From assembly GCA_003454665.1 (NCBI GenBank), contig DMKB01000312.1, forward strand, positions 1 to 5,907: DNA of 5,907 nt. Reading direction: 5' to 3'. Position 1 is the stretch's first letter; the number at the start of each line of letters is the position of its first letter. Positions 1-4,841 of the stretch are shown here, one piece after another. Under the pieces are notes generated by a model. The model made no database searches and had not been told where the DNA came from. It saw only the letters and a program-made list of their open reading frames with translations. This DNA comes from Nitrospiraceae bacterium (GTDB lineage: Bacteria; Nitrospirota; UBA9217). The translations under genes and the position numbers were made by a program.

Positions 1-694
1 TTCGTTCATGGCCTTTACGGATGGGAAAACGGTCCTCCCCCTGGCGTCATCGCAGGATCACAAGCGCGTGTACGATTCTGACAAAGGCCCCAACACCGGC
101 GGAATGGGCGCCTATTCTCCGGCGCCGATCGTCACCAACGCGTTGGAACAGCGGATCATGGACGAGATCATGGTTCCCACGGTCCGGGCAATGGAGAAGG
201 AGGGCCGCTTTTTCACGGGGGTTCTCTACGCGGGCCTGATGATTCATAACAATGCAGTACAGGTACTGGAATTCAATGCGCGGTTCGGTGATCCCGAGGC
301 CCAGCCGATCATGGCGCGCCTCGACTCCGACCTGGTCGAGATCATCGAAGCTATTCTCGAGGGCAATCTGGGAAGTATGCAGATCTCGTGGAAACCGGAA
401 TCAGCGGTGTGTGTGGTCATGGCCTCCGAGGGATATCCGGGGAGCTACGAAATCGGCAGAGCGATTACAGGGCTCGAGAACGCTGACAATCGCAAAGATG
501 TGATCGCCTTCCATTCCGGGACGGCGCTCAAGGACGGCACGGTGGTGACCGACGGCGGACGCGTTCTCGGCGTAACCGGCCTCGGTAGGAGTATCGCTGA
601 CGCCATCGAAACTGCCTATGCCGGTGTGCGGGATATTTCATTCACGGGCGCGCACTTCCGAAAAGATATCGGTGCGAAGGCGGTGAATAGCTGA
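1..694 (+). CDS. purD: Phosphoribosylamine--glycine ligase (GAR synthetase), C-terminal part, 5' truncated
   Basis: PurD joins phosphoribosylamine and glycine with ATP to give GAR, the second step of de novo purine synthesis, in the cytoplasm. The reading frame is already open at base 2 (S-F-M-A-F-T-D-G), so the ATG at 8 is internal and the gene begins left of the window. About 230 residues are visible; the family is usually about 420-430, so roughly the first 190-200 are missing. Visible hallmarks are SQDHKRV followed by GPNTGGMGAYSP (ATP-grasp region), then LEFNARFGDPEAQP, which carries the Glu and Asn that bind ATP-linked metal, then the C-terminal domain with VVMASEGYPGSY and VTDGGRVLGVT. 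The stop is TGA at 692-694. Position 5 of EFNARFGDPE is Ala where Val or Cys is common, a minor change. The next gene is purE, in the same direction, so the two are probably co-regulated. Identity is very secure. Confidence 0.96.
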   Translation, partial: SFMAFTDGKTVLPLASSQDHKRVYDSDKGPNTGGMGAYSPAPIVTNALEQRIMDEIMVPTVRAMEKEGRFFTGVLYAGLMIHNNAVQVLEFNARFGDPEAQPIMARLDSDLVEIIEAILEGNLGSMQISWKPESAVCVVMASEGYPGSYEIGRAITGLENADNRKDVIAFHSGTALKDGTVVTDGGRVLGVTGLGRSIADAIETAYAGVRDISFTGAHFRKDIGAKAVNS

Positions 695-707
695 TTTTTT
701 CGCACCG
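670..707 (+). repeat. 9-bp inverted repeat spanning the purD stop codon
   Basis: CGGTGCGAA (670-678) is the exact reverse complement of TTCGCACCG (699-707). In RNA this gives a 9-bp hairpin, extendable by a U-G pair at 669/708, with a 20-nt loop that holds the purD stop. A run of six T lies at the start of the 3' arm rather than after it, so this is not a standard intrinsic terminator in the + direction. It may act in mRNA stability or be chance. Confidence 0.4.
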
Positions 708-738
708 GGCGTAAGGTAAGTTCCAGTTGAGAAAAAAG

Positions 739-752
739 CACTGACAGTGTCA
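739..752. promoter_or_regulatory. Overlapping palindromes upstream of purE (possible operator)
   Basis: CACTG-A-CAGTG (739-749) and TGACA-G-TGTCA (742-752) are two perfect 5-bp inverted repeats sharing bases, 74 bp upstream of the purE start. Such small symmetric sites can bind a dimeric repressor. I see no convincing sigma70 promoter beside it: TTGAGA at 727-732 resembles a -35 box, but no good -10 lies 16-18 bp downstream. I do not recognise it as a known PurR operator. Confidence 0.2.
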
Positions 753-814
753 ATCGAGATAGAGTGAATGAACAAGTCCATCGGTGCGCAGCAGGTTAAT
801 TTCCCCTGATCATG

Positions 815-821
815 AAAGGAG
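815..821 (+). promoter_or_regulatory. Ribosome binding site of purE
   Basis: AAAGGAG lies 4 nt before the ATG at 826. It selects this start over the in-frame ATG at 784, which would add 14 residues (RSRLISPDHERSH and so on) unlike any PurE N-terminus. Confidence 0.75.
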
Positions 822-825
822 CCAT

Positions 826-1440
826 ATGGCAAAACCAGTTGTCGGGATTCTGATGGGAAGTGACTCTGATCTTCCGGTGATGCAGGCTGCAGCTGACATG
901 CTCCGGGAGTTCGGGATTGAATACGAGATGACGATTGCCTCGGCCCATCGTACGCCGAAAAAAGTGCTGGAATACAGCCAGACGGCGGAAAAACGGGGAC
1001 TCAAAGTGATCATCGCGGGAGCGGGATGGGCCGCGCATCTGGCCGGCGTAGTCGCCTCGCAGACGACCCTCCCGATCATCGGAGTGCCCATCGACTCATC
1101 GCCGCTGCAGGGAATCGATGCGCTGTTATCCACGGCACAGATGCCGGGTGGTATCCCCGTGGCAACCATGTCGCTGGGTAAGGCAGGGGCGAAAAACGCC
1201 GGGATATTCGCCGCGCAGATCATCGCAACGAATGACGTAAAGGTAGCAAACCGCCTGCGCGTTTTTAAAGTAGAGATGGAGCGCGACGTTGAGGAGAAGG
1301 CCAAGAGGCTTGATGCACTTGCGCCGGCGTCAAAGCAGAAGGAACCGGCCAAAGCCGCTTCGTCGGCGAAGAAGAAACCCCGGAGGAGACGGAAAAAGAA
1401 GAGGGCTGATTCCGCATCAGGCCAGGAGCAGTCGCCGTGA
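826..1440 (+). CDS. purE: 5-(carboxyamino)imidazole ribonucleotide mutase with a basic C-terminal tail
   Basis: PurE converts N5-CAIR to CAIR in purine synthesis (class I enzyme, partner of PurK); it is a soluble octamer in known cases. The start follows AAAGGAG at 815-821 and gives 204 residues. Family motifs in order: GILMGSDSDLPVM (7-19, phosphate-binding loop), ASAHRTP (38-44, conserved His41), IIAGAGWAAHLAGVVAS (62-78, conserved His71), LSTAQMPGGIPVATMSLGKAGAKNAG (101-126). The motif usually read as GAGGAAHLPG has Trp at 68 and Ala at 73; I believe such changes occur in other class I PurE proteins. The core ends near residue 166; the usual length is about 160-170. Residues 168-204 are an extra, low-complexity tail with KKKPRRRRKKKR at 182-193. 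No purK is visible, so class I versus AIR-carboxylase (class II) chemistry is judged from motifs only. The gene follows purD by 131 bp and its TGA overlaps a possible GTG start (GTGA). Confidence 0.96.
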   Translation: MAKPVVGILMGSDSDLPVMQAAADMLREFGIEYEMTIASAHRTPKKVLEYSQTAEKRGLKVIIAGAGWAAHLAGVVASQTTLPIIGVPIDSSPLQGIDALLSTAQMPGGIPVATMSLGKAGAKNAGIFAAQIIATNDVKVANRLRVFKVEMERDVEEKAKRLDALAPASKQKEPAKAASSAKKKPRRRRKKKRADSASGQEQSP

Positions 1441-1541
1441 AGACCGGGGAGTGCGTGCCTCCCCTGTTTCTTCAGTCAGACCGCGTATTCGGCCTATACG
1501 ACGATAAACGCGGAGAGACCGGCGAGCACGCTGATGCGTAA
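1437..1541 (+). CDS. Possible 34-residue small ORF coupled to the purE stop
   Basis: A GTG at 1437-1439 overlaps the purE TGA (GTGA) and has AGGAG at 1424-1428, 8 nt upstream. This is the classic layout for translational coupling. The frame runs 34 codons to TAA at 1539-1541 and begins MKTGECVPPLFLQSD. It is in the same frame as tsaC, whose ATG lies 9 nt after that TAA. I recognise no family, signal peptide or membrane segment. An open run of 34 codons is expected by chance fairly often at this base composition, and a possible terminator hairpin (1446-1464) lies inside it, so it may well be untranslated spacer. Confidence 0.2.
   Translation: MKTGECVPPLFLQSDRVFGLYDDKRGETGEHADA
1446..1470 (+). 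terminator. Weak intrinsic terminator candidate after purE
   Basis: GGGGAG (1446-1451) pairs perfectly with CTCCCC (1459-1464) around a 7-nt loop, followed by the T-rich run TGTTTC. It starts 6 nt after the purE stop. The stem is GC-rich but only 6 bp and the T run is interrupted, so termination may be partial. Confidence 0.4.
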
Positions 1542-1550
1542 AGAAGGGCA

Positions 1551-2222
1551 ATGAGGACGAGGGGGCGTGGTGTGGCTGCGGATATTATTTTAATAGATCC
1601 TTTCTCACCGGCCCCTGCCTTTGCCCGCTGCTGCGAGGTGATACGATCGGGAGGGATCGTGGCCTTTCCGACGGAGACGTTCTACGGACTGGGTGTTGAC
1701 CCGAAAAACGATTCTGCCGTTCAGAGGCTCTTTTCAATCAAGGGCAGGCGGCCTGACCAGCCGATCCTGATACTCCTGAGCGACTCGGAACCGGTAAGGG
1801 ATTGGGCTTCGGAGATCACCCCGTCGGCATCCCGGCTTATGGAGCGGTTCTGGCCGGGACCGCTTACGCTCGTCTTCAAGGCGCAGCGCGGCGTCTTGCT
1901 GGCATTGACGGGTGGTACGGGCACGATTGGACTGCGCGTCCCGGGAGTTGTGTTGATTCGTCAGCTCCTTGCAGCCGTGGGCGGTGCGCTTACCGGAACG
2001 AGCGCAAATATTTCGGGCACCCGGAGTCCTCGGACGGCTACGGACACGGCGGCAGTGTTCGGCGAAGCCGTTGATCTCATTCTCGACGGTGGTACAACCC
2101 CCGGCGGCAGGCCTTCTACCGTCGTGGATACGATAGCAGAGCCGTTGCGGTTGATTCGGGAAGGCGTCGTGCCGGCGGAGGACATTCGCGCCCTTGTTCA
2201 CCTTGCCCCGGAAAGGGGATGA
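1551..2222 (+). CDS. tsaC: L-threonylcarbamoyladenylate synthase (TsaC/Sua5/YrdC family)
   Basis: This enzyme makes threonylcarbamoyl-AMP from threonine, bicarbonate and ATP, the first step of the t6A modification at position 37 of ANN-decoding tRNAs, in the cytoplasm. The product has 223 residues with one YrdC domain: GGIVAFPTETFYGLGVDP (34-51), SIKGRRPDQPILIL (62-75, basic nucleotide-binding segment), WPGPLTLVF (101-109), GLRVP (127-131), GTSANISG (149-156) and GGRPSTVVD (185-193). It lacks the extra C-terminal domain of full Sua5, so it is the short TsaC type. The ATG at 1551 has AGAAGG 3 nt before it. A GTG at 1572, with GAGGGGG 6 nt upstream, would drop the arginine-rich MRTRGRG and give a 216-residue protein that fits the family N-terminus at least as well. 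It follows purE by 110 bp; no functional link is implied beyond growth. Confidence 0.93.
   Translation: MRTRGRGVAADIILIDPFSPAPAFARCCEVIRSGGIVAFPTETFYGLGVDPKNDSAVQRLFSIKGRRPDQPILILLSDSEPVRDWASEITPSASRLMERFWPGPLTLVFKAQRGVLLALTGGTGTIGLRVPGVVLIRQLLAAVGGALTGTSANISGTRSPRTATDTAAVFGEAVDLILDGGTTPGGRPSTVVDTIAEPLRLIREGVVPAEDIRALVHLAPERG
1559..1574 (+). promoter_or_regulatory. Alternative ribosome binding site and GTG start for tsaC
   Basis: GAGGGGG (1559-1565) is followed after 6 nt by an in-frame GTG (1572-1574). Its spacing is better than that of AGAAGG (1542-1547) to the ATG at 1551, and translation from it begins MAADIILIDP, where family similarity starts. Either start may be real. Confidence 0.4.
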
Positions 2223-2266
2223 GGAGCCTTCAGAAGTTGCGATGCACCGCGTTGGGATTTTGATAC

Positions 2267-2273
2267 GGGGAGG
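2267..2273 (+). promoter_or_regulatory. Ribosome binding site of the receiver gene
   Basis: GGGGAGG lies 4 nt before the ATG at 2278. It favours this start over the in-frame ATGs at 2194 and 2242, whose added residues match no receiver domain and overlap or crowd the end of tsaC. Confidence 0.7.
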
Positions 2274-2277
2274 ATGC

Positions 2278-2631
2278 ATGAAGATATTGGTAATTGAAGA
2301 TGATGATGTGGTGAGGAACACGCTTCTGGATATGCTCAGGTTTAAAGAGCATGACGTTGAGGGAGCAACCAGTGCCGAAGAGGCGCTCGTAAAACTGCCG
2401 GGGGACTACAACATGGTCATTTCTGACATCCTCCTCGAGGGTATGGACGGAGTGGCGCTGCTCGGCAAGGTGAATGAAATGACCCCGAAGATACCGGTCG
2501 TGATGATCACCGGATATGGCGATTCACTTCTGGCGGATAAATGCAGCCAGAACGGAGCGGCCGGTTTCCTCAAAAAACCGTTCACCGTGCAGCACCTCCT
2601 GGCAACGGTAGAGGAAGCCCTGAAGAAGTGA
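2278..2631 (+). CDS. Single-domain response regulator (CheY-like receiver only)
   Basis: A stand-alone phosphoacceptor domain of 117 residues with no output domain. It begins directly with the first beta strand, MKILVIEDDD. Conserved sites are the acidic cluster Glu7-Asp8-Asp9, the phospho-acceptor Asp50 in MVISDILLEGMDG, Thr78 in VVMITGYGD and Lys100 in FLKKPF; all are intact, so it should accept phosphate from a histidine kinase and act by protein-protein contact or in a phosphorelay. The full domain length (about 115-120) rules out truncation. It lies 55 bp after tsaC in the same direction, and no kinase adjoins it; the only other two-component piece here is the receiver fragment at the right edge on the opposite strand. 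Its partner and target cannot be told from the sequence. It is not clearly CheY of a chemotaxis cluster, as no che gene is nearby. Confidence 0.9.
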   Translation: MKILVIEDDDVVRNTLLDMLRFKEHDVEGATSAEEALVKLPGDYNMVISDILLEGMDGVALLGKVNEMTPKIPVVMITGYGDSLLADKCSQNGAAGFLKKPFTVQHLLATVEEALKK

Positions 2632-2667
2632 CCATCGCTGTTTTCGAGTTCGGTGAACGATTATGCA

Positions 2668-2673
2668 TATGAT
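2668..2673 (+). promoter_or_regulatory. Possible -10 element upstream of phoH
   Basis: TATGAT matches five of six bases of the sigma70 -10 consensus, 39 bp before the phoH ATG in the 81-bp gap after the receiver gene. No good -35 lies at the right distance (bases 2643-2651 fit poorly), so this is only a weak hint of a separate promoter for phoH. Confidence 0.2.
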
Positions 2674-2712
2674 CCACGGTGACAACACCTCCTCCACAAG
2701 AAGGGTTGGCGA

Positions 2713-4035
2713 ATGAAAAAAGTTTTTGTTTTGGATACGAACGTGCTCCTCCATAATCCGAAAGCGATTTTCTCGTTCGAGGATAACGATGTGGTAATTC
2801 CCATCGTCGTGATAGAAGAGTTGGACCGATTCAAAAAAGGGATAGACGAGATGGGAAGAAACGCGCGTCAGGTTTCGCGCATCCTCGATGAATACCGGAC
2901 GAAGGGGAAGCTCTCTCAGGGTGTAGCGCTTGAAAGCGGAGGAAATCTGTGTGTTGAACTCAACCACCAGTCGCCGGAGCACCTGCCTCCGGAGCTCGTC
3001 TCGATCAAGGCGGACAACAGGATATTGGCCACCGCGCTCAACCTGTGCCATGCTCCGGAGGCCCTACCCGTTATTCTCGTGACGAAGGACACGAACCTGC
3101 GAATCAAAGCCGATGCGCTCGGACTCCGTGCAGAGGACTTTGAGTCTGACCGGGTCACGATCGATGAACTGTACACCGGGGCTCACGAAATGGACGTATC
3201 AGAGAAGGAAATTGAAGCATTTTATGAAAATAATGAGCTGAGACCGACGGATCAGAAGCTCTTTCCGAACGCCTTTGTCCTTCTGAAAAACACCTCCAAC
3301 CCCACGCAGACGGCACTGGCACGATACAGCCGCCAGAAGCAGTCCTTCGTGCCGATCATCGGTGCGAAGCACGGCGTGTGGGGTATTCATGCCAGAAACA
3401 AGGAACAACAGTACGCCTTTGATCTTCTTCTGAATGATGAAATCCGGCTGGTGACGCTGGTGGGAAGGGCGGGCACCGGCAAGACGCTTGTTGCCCTTGC
3501 GGCAGGCCTGGAAAAAACGATAGAATCAAGGACATTCCAGCGCCTGGTCGTGTCCCGACCGGTATTCCCGCTCGGGAAGGACATCGGGTTTTTGCCCGGC
3601 GATATTGATGAGAAACTCAAGCCGTGGATGCAGCCAATCCGCGACAACCTGGAGTTCCTGATGGGCACCTCGTCGTCCCTTGCCCGGGGAAAAGGGAGGA
3701 AGGACATACAAAGCCTCTTTGATCTGGGGATGATTGAGGTTGAGCCGCTTACCTATATTCGGGGCCGCAGCATGCCCGGGCAGTACCTGATTGTCGATGA
3801 AGCACAAAATCTCACCCCCCATGAAATCAAGACCATCATCACCCGCGCCGGAGAGGGGACCAAGATCGTGCTTACCGGAGACCCCTATCAGATCGACAAT
3901 CCCTATATTGATTCATCGAGCAACGGCCTCACGTTCGTGGTCGAGCGGTTTAAGGAAGAATCGATCGCAGGCCACATCACGCTCGTCAAGGGAGAGCGTT
4001 CGGACCTGGCAGAGCTCGCAGCTACGCTGTTGTAA
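2713..4035 (+). CDS. PIN domain-PhoH ATPase fusion (PhoH2/YlaK-type)
   Basis: This 440-residue protein pairs an N-terminal PIN-type RNase domain with a C-terminal PhoH ATPase domain; characterised mycobacterial relatives unwind and cut RNA. PIN acidic residues are visible: Asp8 in VLDTNVLL, Glu35/Glu36 in VIEELDRF, Asp101 in KADNRILA and Asp126 in VTKDTNLR, so the nuclease site looks intact. The PhoH half has Walker A GRAGTGKT (251-258), the family block SRPVFPLGKDIGFLPGD (281-297), Walker B YLIVDEAQN (358-366) and LTGDPYQID (387-395). Length is normal for the fusion. The ATG at 2713 follows AGAAGGG (2699-2705) by 7 nt and begins at the first PIN strand. In mycobacteria PhoH2 pairs with an antitoxin-like PhoAT gene upstream; here the gene upstream is a receiver domain, so a toxin-antitoxin role is not supported. 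The name PhoH does not by itself imply phosphate control, and I see no clear Pho box. Confidence 0.94.
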   Translation: MKKVFVLDTNVLLHNPKAIFSFEDNDVVIPIVVIEELDRFKKGIDEMGRNARQVSRILDEYRTKGKLSQGVALESGGNLCVELNHQSPEHLPPELVSIKADNRILATALNLCHAPEALPVILVTKDTNLRIKADALGLRAEDFESDRVTIDELYTGAHEMDVSEKEIEAFYENNELRPTDQKLFPNAFVLLKNTSNPTQTALARYSRQKQSFVPIIGAKHGVWGIHARNKEQQYAFDLLLNDEIRLVTLVGRAGTGKTLVALAAGLEKTIESRTFQRLVVSRPVFPLGKDIGFLPGDIDEKLKPWMQPIRDNLEFLMGTSSSLARGKGRKDIQSLFDLGMIEVEPLTYIRGRSMPGQYLIVDEAQNLTPHEIKTIITRAGEGTKIVLTGDPYQIDNPYIDSSSNGLTFVVERFKEESIAGHITLVKGERSDLAELAATLL

Positions 4036-4056
4036 ATGGAAGAATAACGGAATCTC

Positions 4057-4062
4057 GGGAGG
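4057..4062 (+). promoter_or_regulatory. Strong ribosome binding site deciding a GTG start
   Basis: GGGAGG lies 6 nt before GTG at 4069-4071, ideal spacing. It fixes the start of the pentapeptide-repeat gene at a GTG codon; the next in-frame ATG (4096) has no such site and would cut into the N-terminal cap. Confidence 0.75.
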
Positions 4063-4068
4063 CTTGCC

Positions 4069-4776
4069 GTGGAAAAACTGACACGTAAACAGGTCATGGA
4101 TATTGCGGCGAGCACGGGAGATGCATCGGGATATGACATCTCCGGTGTGAATCTGAACAGCCTCGATCTCGTTGCCGTCAATTTTACGGGTTCTCTTTTC
4201 AAAGGAGCGAATCTGAGCAAAACGAATCTGAGCAGTTCAAATTTTGAAGGAGCCGATTTCTCGGGAGCTGATTTGAGCAGCGCTAATCTGACGGGTGTAA
4301 GCTTAAAGAACGCGAATTGTGAACAGTGCGACCTCTCATTTTCCACGTTTGTCGGGACGGATTTTACGAAGGCCATTCTGCGGGGAGCAAATTTTACGAA
4401 TTCAAAGATGTCCGCGGCTATCTTCGAGCATGCCGATCTTTCGGGTGCGAACCTCCAGATGTCCGATGCGGGAATGGTGCGTATGGCCAATACGAACCTG
4501 GAAAAGGCGAATCTCTACGCAATGAGCCTGATCGGCGCGGATTTTTCGGGTGCGAACCTGCAAGGGGCGAACATGCATGCGCCGGATATGAACGGGGCAA
4601 ACCTCGTAGCGGCAGATTTGCGGGGCGCGGACATCCTGGAGGTATCGCTCGTAGCGGCGGACCTGTCGCAGGCTGATCTCCGGGGGGCGCGCCTGAAATA
4701 TTCCGACCTGACGCGGGTGAAGCATGACGGCGTAAAGTATGACGACGATCTCAAGCATATCTTTGCGAGGCGATAG
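4069..4776 (+). CDS. Pentapeptide-repeat protein (right-handed quadrilateral beta-helix)
   Basis: The 235-residue product has a cap of about 26 residues (MEKLTRKQVMDIAASTG and on), then 38 uninterrupted five-residue repeats (27-216) of the form A(D/N)LXX, for example ANLSK, ADFSG, ADLSS, ANLTG, and a 19-residue charged tail ending DDDLKHIFARR. Four repeats make one coil, so about 9.5 coils are expected, forming a rod. No signal peptide or membrane segment is visible, so it is probably cytoplasmic. Some family members (Qnr, MfpA) mimic DNA and bind gyrase; I see no Qnr-like loops, so that role is only a possibility. Odd points: Cys84 replaces the core Leu/Phe of repeat 12 and forms CEQC with Cys87; repeats 22-23 (SDAGM, VRMAN) depart from the pattern; repeat 30 starts with Pro172. 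It starts at GTG after GGGAGG and lies 33 bp behind phoH, probably co-transcribed. Molecular function unknown. Confidence 0.93.
   Translation: MEKLTRKQVMDIAASTGDASGYDISGVNLNSLDLVAVNFTGSLFKGANLSKTNLSSSNFEGADFSGADLSSANLTGVSLKNANCEQCDLSFSTFVGTDFTKAILRGANFTNSKMSAAIFEHADLSGANLQMSDAGMVRMANTNLEKANLYAMSLIGADFSGANLQGANMHAPDMNGANLVAADLRGADILEVSLVAADLSQADLRGARLKYSDLTRVKHDGVKYDDDLKHIFARR
4147..4716 (+). repeat. 38 tandem 15-bp coding units (pentapeptide repeats)
   Basis: These bases encode residues 27-216 of the pentapeptide protein as 38 unbroken five-codon units. The DNA units are diverged (GCGAATCTG, GCCGATTTC, GCGAACCTG and similar), so this is an old protein repeat rather than a recent DNA tandem expansion. 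Confidence 0.85.
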
Positions 4777-4813
4777 CATCGTTGCGGTCCTCCGCGCGTG
4801 CGGATCTCATCGC
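4770..4813. repeat. Palindromic element between the pentapeptide and DUF2156 genes
   Basis: GCGAT (4770-4774) and ATCGC (4809-4813) flank TCCGC-GCGT-GCGGA (4791-4804), a 5-bp hairpin with a 4-nt loop. GCGG-TCCT-CCGC (4784-4795) is a rival hairpin. The right end, read on the - strand as GAAGCGATGAGATC, resembles the edge of small dispersed palindromic repeats common in bacterial intergenic gaps. T-rich sequence follows (CTTCTTTCTT at 4812-4821), so weak termination is also possible. Confidence 0.35.
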
Positions 4814-4841
4814 TTCTTTCTTCCATTGATCTGGTCTGTGT

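Larger units (their letters stand above)
668..788 (+). repeat. 9-bp direct repeat ATCGGTGCG flanking the purD-purE gap
   Basis: ATCGGTGCG occurs at 668-676 (end of purD) and again at 780-788 (37 bp before the purE ATG). Both copies contain CGGTGCG, complementary to CGCACCG at 701-707, so the two could compete for the same partner in RNA. The sequence match is certain; a function is only inference. Confidence 0.35.

Noticed and set aside
748..753. Exact TTGACA -35 box on the - strand upstream of purE
   Set aside because: No acceptable -10 lies 16-18 bp away and there is no - strand gene for it to serve.
784..825. Upstream ATG (784) giving a 14-residue longer PurE
   Set aside because: The extra residues match no PurE, and AAAGGAG stands directly before the ATG at 826.
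810..1352. Long - strand open frame (180 codons) opposite purE
   Set aside because: It is a shadow of a well-identified gene, with serine/alanine/threonine-rich low-complexity translation and no family match.
1734..2321. Long - strand open frame (195 codons) opposite tsaC
   Set aside because: It overlaps an unmistakable TsaC and runs into the receiver start; its translation shows no motif.
2678..2689. GGTG-ACAA-CACC hairpin before phoH as a terminator
   Set aside because: The stem has only 4 bp and no T run follows.
2278..4035. Receiver plus PIN-PhoH as a toxin-antitoxin pair
   Set aside because: The upstream protein is a standard receiver with intact phosphorylation sites, not an antitoxin, and there is an 81-bp gap.
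3903..4490. - strand open frame opposite phoH end and the pentapeptide gene
   Set aside because: Its periodic phenylalanine/alanine/leucine pattern is the antisense of the pentapeptide repeats, not a protein of its own.
4147..4716. CRISPR-like or recent DNA tandem repeat in the periodic region
   Set aside because: The period is 15 bp with strong divergence and an intact reading frame, so it is explained by pentapeptide coding.
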